From Nocardioides sp. zg-1308 (GTDB lineage: Bacteria > Actinomycetota > Actinomycetes > Propionibacteriales > Nocardioidaceae): 64,000 nucleotides of DNA. The number at the start of each line of letters is the position of its first letter. Position 1 is the stretch's first letter. Below, in pieces: positions 54,168-62,122 of this stretch. Below the pieces are notes generated by a model, which made no database searches, had not been told where the DNA came from, and saw only the letters and a program-made list of their open reading frames with translations. The position numbers and the translations under genes were made by a program. The stretch spans positions 558,001-622,000 of the forward strand of contig NZ_JABJQY010000004.1 in NCBI RefSeq assembly GCF_013155375.1. The letters run 5' to 3'.

Positions 54168-55414
54168 GCGCTCTCCACCATTTTCAGTGCCGTGCCGGTT
54201 GTTGTCGGTGTCAGTCTTGCTGCCAGCTCCGACACCTTGGCCCGCAAGGCGTCGGGTGAAGCGGTGAGGTCGATCCGGTGGACCGCGATCGCGGCGTCGG
54301 TGCCTGTCACCTCGTATGGCGGAGGAGCAGTTCCGCCGTCGGCGTAGATCAGGTGTCCGGCGGTGAGGCCGAGACGGGCGCAGTAGGTGACGAGCTGGTA
54401 GATGTCGGCGTTCGAGACCTTGCCGGCGTCGTCAAGGACCTTGTACTTGGTGTCCGCGACGCCGCTCCGCCCAGTGCCGTCGTCACGCACCAGGTCCGGG
54501 CGGATCACGAGCGTCTCCAACTGGTCGAGCGGCAAAGTGACCTGGGCCGACCACGCCGGGTCCACGTCGGCCAGCAGCCGAGCCACTAGCCGCTCGAACA
54601 GGTGAGCCATGTTCACGCGGAAGCCGTGGACGACGGTGGCCCCCGCCCTACTCTCGACGCTCAGGTGTCGCAGCGTCAGCTCGGACAACCCGAGCAGGGC
54701 GTGCAACCGTGCATTCAGACGCGTCGGCTGCCATGCCGGCAGCGCAGCACCGGGTACCAGACGATCGGCCTCGACCAACATCCGGTCCAGCCGACGCAGA
54801 TCAGCTTCCACCCCGGGCACCAGGCCGGGCAGAGCGAGCAGGGCGAGTGCGGCCGATCGGATGAGGCGGTTCTCCGCCGTGTCGACCGTCCACTCGTCCA
54901 CCGTGACCTCGAGCGGACTCAGCTGCCCGAACCGCCGCAGGTACTGGTCCCGCAGCCGCAACCTTCCGCGTAGCACCGGCAGCGTCTGGTCCTCGGTCCG
55001 GTAACCGCGCAGCGGACCTGCCGCGAGCGCGTGCTCGGCCTCGAGGACGAACATGCGTGCCAGTACAGCGGACAAGTCGGCATCGTCCGCAACCGCGACC
55101 CGCTGATCGTCGACCGTCAGGTCGGAGGCGCCGTCCGCCATGGCAAGAAGCCGCAGCACCTGGACCGCCCCGATCTTGGGCGCGACCCGCACAACGAGGT
55201 CGCCGCGGGCCACCGCACCGACCCAGTACTCGGCGGTGACTCTCCACCCGAGCTCATCCGGGATCGCCTTCACCAGCTGCGAGGTGTTCAGCGCTGCGGC
55301 CTCGGCTGTGGTGAGGTCGACCGGGTACAGCGTCTGTCCCTCGGACAGCCGCTCCAGGTCACTGCGTGCCGGCACCGGCGTCGCCCACCATCGCGTCGTC
55401 AACCTGCTCCGCAT
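54164..55414 (-). CDS. mcrC: McrC-family restriction subunit (nuclease)
   Basis: A 416-residue McrC homologue. The N-terminal part (VDLTTAEAAALNTSQLV, then RVAPKIGAVQVLRLLAMA) is typical of McrC. The C-terminal PD-(D/E)XK nuclease has VIRPDLVRDDGTGRSGVADT followed by KYK (about 305-325), with Asp and DxK catalytic residues intact. McrC binds the McrB ring and cuts DNA when the motor translocates. ATG 55414 overlaps the 3' end of mcrB by 56 bp; GTG 55375 is another possible start. It is followed by an overlapping coiled-coil gene. Confidence 0.88.
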   Translation of the reverse strand: MRSRLTTRWWATPVPARSDLERLSEGQTLYPVDLTTAEAAALNTSQLVKAIPDELGWRVTAEYWVGAVARGDLVVRVAPKIGAVQVLRLLAMADGASDLTVDDQRVAVADDADLSAVLARMFVLEAEHALAAGPLRGYRTEDQTLPVLRGRLRLRDQYLRRFGQLSPLEVTVDEWTVDTAENRLIRSAALALLALPGLVPGVEADLRRLDRMLVEADRLVPGAALPAWQPTRLNARLHALLGLSELTLRHLSVESRAGATVVHGFRVNMAHLFERLVARLLADVDPAWSAQVTLPLDQLETLVIRPDLVRDDGTGRSGVADTKYKVLDDAGKVSNADIYQLVTYCARLGLTAGHLIYADGGTAPPPYEVTGTDAAIAVHRIDLTASPDALRAKVSELAARLTPTTTGTALKMVESA

Positions 55415-58079
55415 CGGCCGTGGGGGCGCCGAGCCCCAGCTCGCGGACCCACGCCGGGAACGGGTACCACGCGTCGACCTGTTGGTGCTTGCCGTAGTGG
55501 TGCTCGACCAGCATCGGACGGAGCTCGCGCCTCCACAAGCGGCCGAGCGCCGCCGGGGTCTCGACTCCGTCCCGCATGAAGTACGACGGGCCGAAAGCTA
55601 GCGCCGCGTCCAAGCCGCGCTTCTCCATCTCGGCGTTGAGCCGGTCGCGGAGGTCTGCCAGTGCGGGCGGCCGGTTGCTTGCAAGGCACCAGCGGCGCAG
55701 CATGCCCGAGAGCGCAGGCTCCTCGGACCCCATTGACAAGAACACGAACCGACGCCGCATCGCCGCGTCTAGGAGGGCGATGGAGCGGTCAGCGGTGTTC
55801 ATCGTGCCGATGACGAACAGGTTCGGCGGCAGCGCGAACCGCTCTCCCGCGCTGTAGAGGAGCTCGACCTCGGAGCCGCGGTACTCCAGCAGGAAGTACA
55901 GCTCGCCGAACACCTTGGCGATGTTGGCACGGTTGATCTCGTCGATTACCAGCACGAACGGCTTGCTGGGCGCGTTGCGCGCCTCCTCCGCGATCCGCTT
56001 CAGCGGCCCGGGCGTCACTGTCAGGGACGCGCCGCCGCCGTCTGTCGTCTCCACCGGACGGAAGCCCTCCACGAAGTCCTCGTAGGAGTAGGTGGGGTGA
56101 AACTGGACCAGCGCCGACTGCGCCTCCGTGAGCCCGCAGGCCTCCAGCAGCGCCTGCACGAGGAAGGTCTTCCCCGTCCCGGGTGGGCCCTCCAGCACTA
56201 CCTGCCGCCGCTCGTTGATGCTGATCAGCAGCTCGGAGATCCATGACGCGTCCGCATGGTGGAGCTGCGCCGCCAGCGCCGCCTCGTCACACGTCAGGAC
56301 TGCCGGCTCGACGACTTCTGGCGTTACATCGGTCTGTTCGGGCTCGGCGCTCTTCGGCATCGCCAGGTCGTCCTGATCCCCCAGATCCTCCGGGCGTTCG
56401 GGCTCCTCGTCCTCGGGGCGTAGGTCGGCAAGGGCGCTCGCGAGGTCGGTGAGGTCCAGCACGTCCTCGCCCTTGAACCTCACCCGGGTACGGATGCTCG
56501 CTGGAAGGGACTTCACCTCGGGTGCGAGGTCCGGATACCACGTCACCGCCCGGGTCAGCAGTGTCATGCCGCCGATCGACTGCAGCCGCGCGGGCTCGTC
56601 CTGCACAACCCCCAGCCGGAGCGCGCCACCATCGACGGTCGCGACGAGGTCGCCGTCGGTCATGCCGAGGGCGAAGGAGAGGACGTCCCGCTTCTTCGCT
56701 TCCCGCTTTACCACCTGAAGGTCGCCGTAGTGCTCGTCGACCAGGTCGCTCAGCGACTTCTGCGTCAGCTCCTTCGGCAGCTGGGTCAGCTTCCCGACGG
56801 TGATCGACACGATCGCCTGCCGCATCCAGGTGGGCACGCGGTTCTGCTGGTCCACCTCGCCGCGGACCAACCACGCTCGGCCCCCCTCGGCGTCGCTCCA
56901 GGCCTGCACCAGCGGCGCCTGGTCGTAGCGCACCGGCGCCCCGCCAGACTCGCCCTGCAGGCGCAGCGTGATGGTCTTCAGGTCCTTCTCGACGTCACCG
57001 GTCACCTGGTCGGCGTCCGTGGCGAGAGCCTCGACGATCGCCGCCCGGTCGGCCGGCCGCAGGATCGTGGTGAACGACCCCGGGTGCACGACGACGCACA
57101 GCAGCGCCGCGACGCGCCCGTCGACGCCCGAGGGAGACGTGACGAGGTCGCGGAAGAGCCAAGGGTCATCCCAGGCTGCCGCGCGCTCCTCCACGGGCCG
57201 CTCGAACCATGCCACCAGAATGTCGACGAAGGAGGCGAGCATCGCCATGGGCGTGGCGATCAGGGCCTGTCCTCCGTGGACGAAGCCCTGCTCGAGGTGA
57301 GCGGACAGCTCCCACGGCAGGCCGGGTGGGTCGACCGGTGGCACGAGCGGGTTGCGGACCCGGCTGCGCTTCGTGCTCCCCACCATGTCGCTGAGCGGGC
57401 CGACCAGCAGCACCAGAGCCTCCGACGCCAACACGCGTGCCGAGAGCGACTCCAGCCCCGGCATCGTCGCCGTGATCTGCGCCGTCGACGGCGTCGAGGC
57501 CAGGTACGCCGCGAGCTCGCGTGCGCTCGGCTCGGTCCAGACGGCCCCGTTTGGCACGAACGCCGATCCTCCGGTGCGCCACGCCTCGAGCACCGGCTCG
57601 ACGGCTAGGCGCGCGTGGCCGCTTCCGGTGTGCAGGATGTCCGTGCTGGGATCCGCCGTCGGCTCGTCGAGCGCTGCTTTGCGGACCTCGTCCCAGGTGG
57701 AGTAGCTGGTGTTGGCCTCGTCGTAGAGCTCCTGAGGGTCACGGAGCCTCTCGAGTGCCGCGCGGCCCTCCCGGGTCAGCCGATAGCCGCCCTCACTCGT
57801 GGCATGGAGCCAGCCGGCGTGCTCGATGATGGTGGTGAGGTTCCACCCGAGGTTGATCGAGGCGCGGCCCTTGCCGCTCTTGGTGAGGCTGGCGTCGTAG
57901 GCCGTGAGCGGTACTCGCTCAGCGGCCGGCGTGAAGACGTCCGCGGTCGGCTCGTCCTGCTCAGCGAGCACGACCATCGCTTCGCGCAGACGCAGGCGAT
58001 AGCGCGCAGGCCAGTCGACATCCGGCTTCAGGTCGGTGTCAGGTGCCGCTTCGGCTGCGTCGCTGGGATCACTGGTCAT
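55359..58079 (-). CDS. mcrB: McrB-family AAA+ GTPase with winged-helix-like N-terminus
   Basis: A 906-residue McrB-type motor, longer than E. coli McrB (about 460). The AAA+ domain is C-terminal: Walker A VLEGPPGTGKTFLVQALLEA at about 630, the GTPase segment FVLVIDEINRANIAKVFGEL and sensor region MNTADRSIALLDAAMRRRF. The N-terminal 110 residues (RYRLRLREAMVVLAEQ, then GWLHATSEGGYRLTREGRAAL) look like an Mrr_N-type winged helix. About 450 residues of unknown fold lie between the two parts. The usual methyl-DNA-binding domain of E. coli McrB was not recognised, so what DNA it reads is open. ATG 58079 overlaps the methyltransferase stop (ATGA). Confidence 0.88.
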   Translation of the reverse strand: MTSDPSDAAEAAPDTDLKPDVDWPARYRLRLREAMVVLAEQDEPTADVFTPAAERVPLTAYDASLTKSGKGRASINLGWNLTTIIEHAGWLHATSEGGYRLTREGRAALERLRDPQELYDEANTSYSTWDEVRKAALDEPTADPSTDILHTGSGHARLAVEPVLEAWRTGGSAFVPNGAVWTEPSARELAAYLASTPSTAQITATMPGLESLSARVLASEALVLLVGPLSDMVGSTKRSRVRNPLVPPVDPPGLPWELSAHLEQGFVHGGQALIATPMAMLASFVDILVAWFERPVEERAAAWDDPWLFRDLVTSPSGVDGRVAALLCVVVHPGSFTTILRPADRAAIVEALATDADQVTGDVEKDLKTITLRLQGESGGAPVRYDQAPLVQAWSDAEGGRAWLVRGEVDQQNRVPTWMRQAIVSITVGKLTQLPKELTQKSLSDLVDEHYGDLQVVKREAKKRDVLSFALGMTDGDLVATVDGGALRLGVVQDEPARLQSIGGMTLLTRAVTWYPDLAPEVKSLPASIRTRVRFKGEDVLDLTDLASALADLRPEDEEPERPEDLGDQDDLAMPKSAEPEQTDVTPEVVEPAVLTCDEAALAAQLHHADASWISELLISINERRQVVLEGPPGTGKTFLVQALLEACGLTEAQSALVQFHPTYSYEDFVEGFRPVETTDGGGASLTVTPGPLKRIAEEARNAPSKPFVLVIDEINRANIAKVFGELYFLLEYRGSEVELLYSAGERFALPPNLFVIGTMNTADRSIALLDAAMRRRFVFLSMGSEEPALSGMLRRWCLASNRPPALADLRDRLNAEMEKRGLDAALAFGPSYFMRDGVETPAALGRLWRRELRPMLVEHHYGKHQQVDAWYPFPAWVRELGLGAPTADAEQVDDAMVGDAGAGTQ

Positions 58080-61000
58080 CGGTCACGCTCCGGGTGTCGT
58101 GGGCCGTCGCCGGGCGGCGGGTCGAGCGGAGAGGCGAACGGGACGCCGGTGGCGGCCGCACCGGCGAGGGCGTTGTAGGCGTCCAGGACCAGCCGCTTTG
58201 TGCGGTACTCCCCCGCGGCGCGCTCCTCGTTGCGACGAACGATGGGGAACGAGTCGAGGACGTGTTCGGCCTCGGCACGGGACAGGCCGTAGACGTGCAT
58301 CATTGCGGCATCGAGCTCGGCGACGAGTTGGGCGCGGCGTTCCGGGAGCCAACGGAACGGCCCACCAACGGCGGACCCGGCAGGCAGGGCTAGAACGTCG
58401 AGGGCGTACCCGGCCATCCGGTGGTTGGTGTAGGTCAGCTCCAGCACGCGAGGGCGTACGAACTCCGCGAGAGTCGTGCTCGCCCATGGAACGAGTTCGT
58501 CGAAAGTTGCCGGGGTTGGGCACGCCAGTTGTTTGACCAAGAAGTACTTCATTCCAGTTCCGCTGATCTTCTGCCGAGACACGAAGTCGAACGCCATCGA
58601 CGACCAGACGGACTGAAGCAGTGGTGCGTGCTTTGGCTCCAGTGGGAACGCCAACAGGAACTTGTCGCCGACTGCCGAGAGCGGCAACGCGCTTGGGACG
58701 AATGTGCGGGCGTCGTCTGCGCGGGCGATGTCGCGCCACCCGAACAGCCAGTCCCGCTCCCACCACCCCGGCACGGCGCCTAGAACGACGTCCTTCTCGA
58801 CCCAGTACCGAGCCAGCACATCAGCATCTGGATCATCGAGCTCGTCGACCGTCAGACGCGGTATGGACGTTCCGAGGAACCCTTCAGGCAGGTTTGCGTA
58901 CCCAGCGAGCCGGTTGTTCCAGTGGGTGAGCATCTTTGCCTCGTACAGGGGCAGCCAGGACCGGTCTGGCGCCCTCCAGGACCAGCCGTCGTAGATCGCG
59001 CCGGCGTTTTCCAGATCGTCCGGCGCCATGAAGAGGTTGGAGTCGTTCGCCATGTCGAAGAGGCGAACGAAGGTCAGGCTCCAGGGGTTTGCGCCGCCGT
59101 CCCTCACAAGCACCGGGTGCCGTCGGTAACAGCCCAGAGTGATCTCAGCATCGATCCGGTTCGCGAAAATGGGCAGTGTCCCGGTGTTCGGGTTGAGCAG
59201 GAGCAGCTCCTCGGCTGACAGCGCGTAAGTGGCCCCGGGTACAGCGACCTCGCGAGGGTGTCGCTTGTAGAAGGACAGCTTGGCTTCCACTGAGCGCTCG
59301 CCTCCGGTCATGCACGAGATGGCGAAGCGGAAGCGATTGTGGCCGATGCCGCTCCAGACTTCCGGCCCGGTCACGAAGTCCAGAAACGCCACCAGTCGAC
59401 CCTTCGCCAGAGTGTCGGCGAAGAAGGGCGCCGTTGTGGCGTCCGTCGCAAGGCCAGTCGGCGTGATGACGCCACTGCGTCCATGGGTGGAGAGCGATGC
59501 CCGGAAGTGCTCGGCGAAGACCTGGTAGGTGTTGACGTCGCCGACTCCGGTGAGCGGGTAGCGGCCGCTCGTGCGGAGGAAGTGGCTCTCGGCCTCGGAG
59601 CGACGCTTCGCGTCGTTGAACTCGACGAAGAGGGCGTGGCGTTCGCTGTCCTCGAGCGCGGCGATGGCTTTCTTGCGGGCGGCAGCGTTCCTGGCGTTGG
59701 CGATGTCGTCGGCGCGGGTGGCGAAGAACTCCTGCTCCTGGAGCTTCACCCGCTCCCAAGGGGGGTTGCCGAGCGAAGCCGAAAAGCCGCCCGTCCAGCC
59801 GTAGGTGTCGCCGGCAGGGCCGTCGCCCGGGATGCGGAAGACCTCGGGGAACTCGAGGTGCCAATGGAACAGACGGTGTCTGGCGGCGATGGCGTGGACC
59901 GCGTTGATGATCGTCTCGTCGGCGGTGCCGGCGGCGATGGCGTCCACGACCGCGGTGGTGATGGGGACCGACGTCGGAGTCTTGTCCCCGAGGAAGGCCG
60001 CGCACCAGGCGTCGGCGGCGAGTCGGTGCCGTTGAGTCTCAGCGTCGCCTTCGAGGGTGGCGTAGCGCTGGGCTGCGAAAGTGACCTCGTCGAGTGATGT
60101 GGCGGTTCGGAGGGCCCGGTCGACCTCGGTGGTGATGGTGCGGGCGTGGGTCGGGTCGAGGTCGGCTGCGGTGTCGCTGAAGAGGTCGTCGCCGCCGCGG
60201 TTGGCGCGTTCGGCCTTGTTGGCTTTCTTCCACCGGGTGACTTCGCTCTTGTCATCGCCGGTGAGGGCGGTGAAGGCGGCGTCGGGGACGCCGTCGCGGA
60301 GCAGGGCCGGGGTGGCGCCGAGGAGGGCGTTGCCGACCTTGATGTGGTGGTCGAGGAAGGACAAGGGCTTGCCGGGGGTCATGGCGGTGAGCCACAGGCT
60401 GACCTTGGCGAGGTCGGCGGCCATGGGGTTGATGTCGACGCCGTAGAGGCAGCTGCCGACGACGTCGTGGAGGGCATCCGAGTAGTCGGTGGGGGTGGGG
60501 TCGAGCTCTCCGGTGCGGGCCACGGCGAGGCGTAGGGCGATCCGGCGGGCGGCTGCGACGAGGAAGTGTGCCGACCCGACGGCGGGGTCACAGACCTTGA
60601 GCTCGACCAGGGCCTCGGCCCGCTCCTCTGGCGTCCGGGTGCGCTTCTCGACGTCGTCGAGCACGGGGTCGAGCGCAGTGTCGAGGACGAGCTCGACCAG
60701 CTCGGAGGGGGTGTAGTAGCTGCCGGAGGTCTTCCGGTCGTTGCCGGCCAGTGTTTCCAGACTGAACGCGTGGCTGACCGGGTCGTAGCGCGGCACGAGC
60801 TCGAGAAGTGACTCGTAGACGGAGCCGAGCTCCTCGGCGCCCAGGTGGGCGAAGTCAACCGTCCGTCGAGGCTCCCCCTTGGGCTGCACGACGGACAACG
60901 ACCTGACTGCCGAGAGCAGCGCGGTGTTGGGCAAACGGCAGTCGGCGAGCACGTCGGCGGCGGTGGTGCTGAAGAGCCCGCCGAGGCCCGGCAGCCCGAG

Positions 61001-62122
61001 GCGGGGCTCTCCCCCGGATCGGCCGAGGGCGTCGAGGACGAACGTGGCTGACTGCCAGAGGTCGTCGTGTCCGCTGCCGTGGCGCTTGAGTGCCAAGTCG
61101 CGCAGGCGGGCCGAGGAGTAGTAGCCCTGGTAGCGGGTCCGCTGCTCGGCGGTGGCGTCCGGCGCGAGCAGCGCGTCGCGGTCCTCGGCTACGGCCCAGA
61201 ACAGGAGCCGGTAGACGGTGCGAAGGAGCGCCGCGTGGACGTCGGCGAGGCGTACGGTGCCGTCCGCGATCTTTCCGCGCAGCGCGGAGTTCGCCGGGTG
61301 CTGTAGGAACCCCGTGCCCAGGGTCTCCAGGGCGGTCTCGACGCCGTCGCGCAGCAGCGTGAGCGCGCGTACACCCTGGCCGATGGCGGTGGTGCGCCAC
61401 CGCTCGAGCCAGCAGGAACTCGGTGCGGCGTCGTCGGCGACCTCGACGCGAGACTGGTGGACGAGGAGGTAGAGCAGCGCGAACTCTGAGAAGAGCTCGC
61501 CGTCGAACATGGTCTCGAGGTCGAACTCGACGTAGGCGAACCCGGTCAGGGTGGTGGAGTCGCGCAGGAGCCGCAGGGTGCGCCCGTTGGTGAGGATCGC
61601 CCAGAGGTAGTCGTCGGTGCGGTTGAGCAGCTCCTGCAACATCGCGTGCGGAGCGCGGGCGGCGCCAGCGACACCCGCACTACGCGTGTCGAGGGGAACG
61701 CCCCACCCGAGCTGGTGGATCGGGGTCCTGCCCCACAGGTGGCTGACCGGGTAGGACTTGGCCGCCGCGCCCTCGCCGACGCTGAGGCCACCGGCCGGGG
61801 TGGCCGGGACCCGGCCGTAGCCGAGGTCGGCCAGGACCTGACTGAGCCAACGCTCCCGGGTGAGAGCAACGGCCGGGTCGCCTGCGGGGAGCGTGGCGAG
61901 GTCGTCGCGGAAGCGCCGGTAGGTGGCGAGGAGATGGGTCCAGGCACGGGCGGCGGCTTCTCGAGGTGTCTCGGATCCGAGGTGGTAGTCGTTGCTCCTG
62001 AGGCCGCCGACAGTGCCGGCCAGCACGGCTGTGACCACGTCGTTCGGCAGCAGTCCGCCGACGACCCGGACGGCGGAGAGCCGGGCGCTGGTAGCGGCTG
62101 CGGTCATGGGCTGGGGGCTCAC
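58076..62122 (-). CDS. Large N6-adenine DNA methyltransferase (Eco57I/DrmMI/PglX-like)
   Basis: A 1348-residue protein. A helical N-terminal region (about 1-480) precedes a class gamma-like N6-adenine methyltransferase core: motif I DPAVGSAHFLVAAARRIA at about 512, then NPMAADLAKVSLWLTAMTPG, and catalytic motif IV NPPWERVKLQEQEFF at about 785. A target-recognition-like C-terminus follows. Eco57I and BREX PglX share this layout, as does DrmMI of DISARM. GTG 62122 overlaps the helicase stop (GTGA) and has GGAGG four bases upstream, so it is preferred over ATG 62107. No nuclease motif was found, so it is probably a modification or self-marking enzyme. Confidence 0.88.
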   Translation of the reverse strand: MSPQPMTAAATSARLSAVRVVGGLLPNDVVTAVLAGTVGGLRSNDYHLGSETPREAAARAWTHLLATYRRFRDDLATLPAGDPAVALTRERWLSQVLADLGYGRVPATPAGGLSVGEGAAAKSYPVSHLWGRTPIHQLGWGVPLDTRSAGVAGAARAPHAMLQELLNRTDDYLWAILTNGRTLRLLRDSTTLTGFAYVEFDLETMFDGELFSEFALLYLLVHQSRVEVADDAAPSSCWLERWRTTAIGQGVRALTLLRDGVETALETLGTGFLQHPANSALRGKIADGTVRLADVHAALLRTVYRLLFWAVAEDRDALLAPDATAEQRTRYQGYYSSARLRDLALKRHGSGHDDLWQSATFVLDALGRSGGEPRLGLPGLGGLFSTTAADVLADCRLPNTALLSAVRSLSVVQPKGEPRRTVDFAHLGAEELGSVYESLLELVPRYDPVSHAFSLETLAGNDRKTSGSYYTPSELVELVLDTALDPVLDDVEKRTRTPEERAEALVELKVCDPAVGSAHFLVAAARRIALRLAVARTGELDPTPTDYSDALHDVVGSCLYGVDINPMAADLAKVSLWLTAMTPGKPLSFLDHHIKVGNALLGATPALLRDGVPDAAFTALTGDDKSEVTRWKKANKAERANRGGDDLFSDTAADLDPTHARTITTEVDRALRTATSLDEVTFAAQRYATLEGDAETQRHRLAADAWCAAFLGDKTPTSVPITTAVVDAIAAGTADETIINAVHAIAARHRLFHWHLEFPEVFRIPGDGPAGDTYGWTGGFSASLGNPPWERVKLQEQEFFATRADDIANARNAAARKKAIAALEDSERHALFVEFNDAKRRSEAESHFLRTSGRYPLTGVGDVNTYQVFAEHFRASLSTHGRSGVITPTGLATDATTAPFFADTLAKGRLVAFLDFVTGPEVWSGIGHNRFRFAISCMTGGERSVEAKLSFYKRHPREVAVPGATYALSAEELLLLNPNTGTLPIFANRIDAEITLGCYRRHPVLVRDGGANPWSLTFVRLFDMANDSNLFMAPDDLENAGAIYDGWSWRAPDRSWLPLYEAKMLTHWNNRLAGYANLPEGFLGTSIPRLTVDELDDPDADVLARYWVEKDVVLGAVPGWWERDWLFGWRDIARADDARTFVPSALPLSAVGDKFLLAFPLEPKHAPLLQSVWSSMAFDFVSRQKISGTGMKYFLVKQLACPTPATFDELVPWASTTLAEFVRPRVLELTYTNHRMAGYALDVLALPAGSAVGGPFRWLPERRAQLVAELDAAMMHVYGLSRAEAEHVLDSFPIVRRNEERAAGEYRTKRLVLDAYNALAGAAATGVPFASPLDPPPGDGPRHPERDR

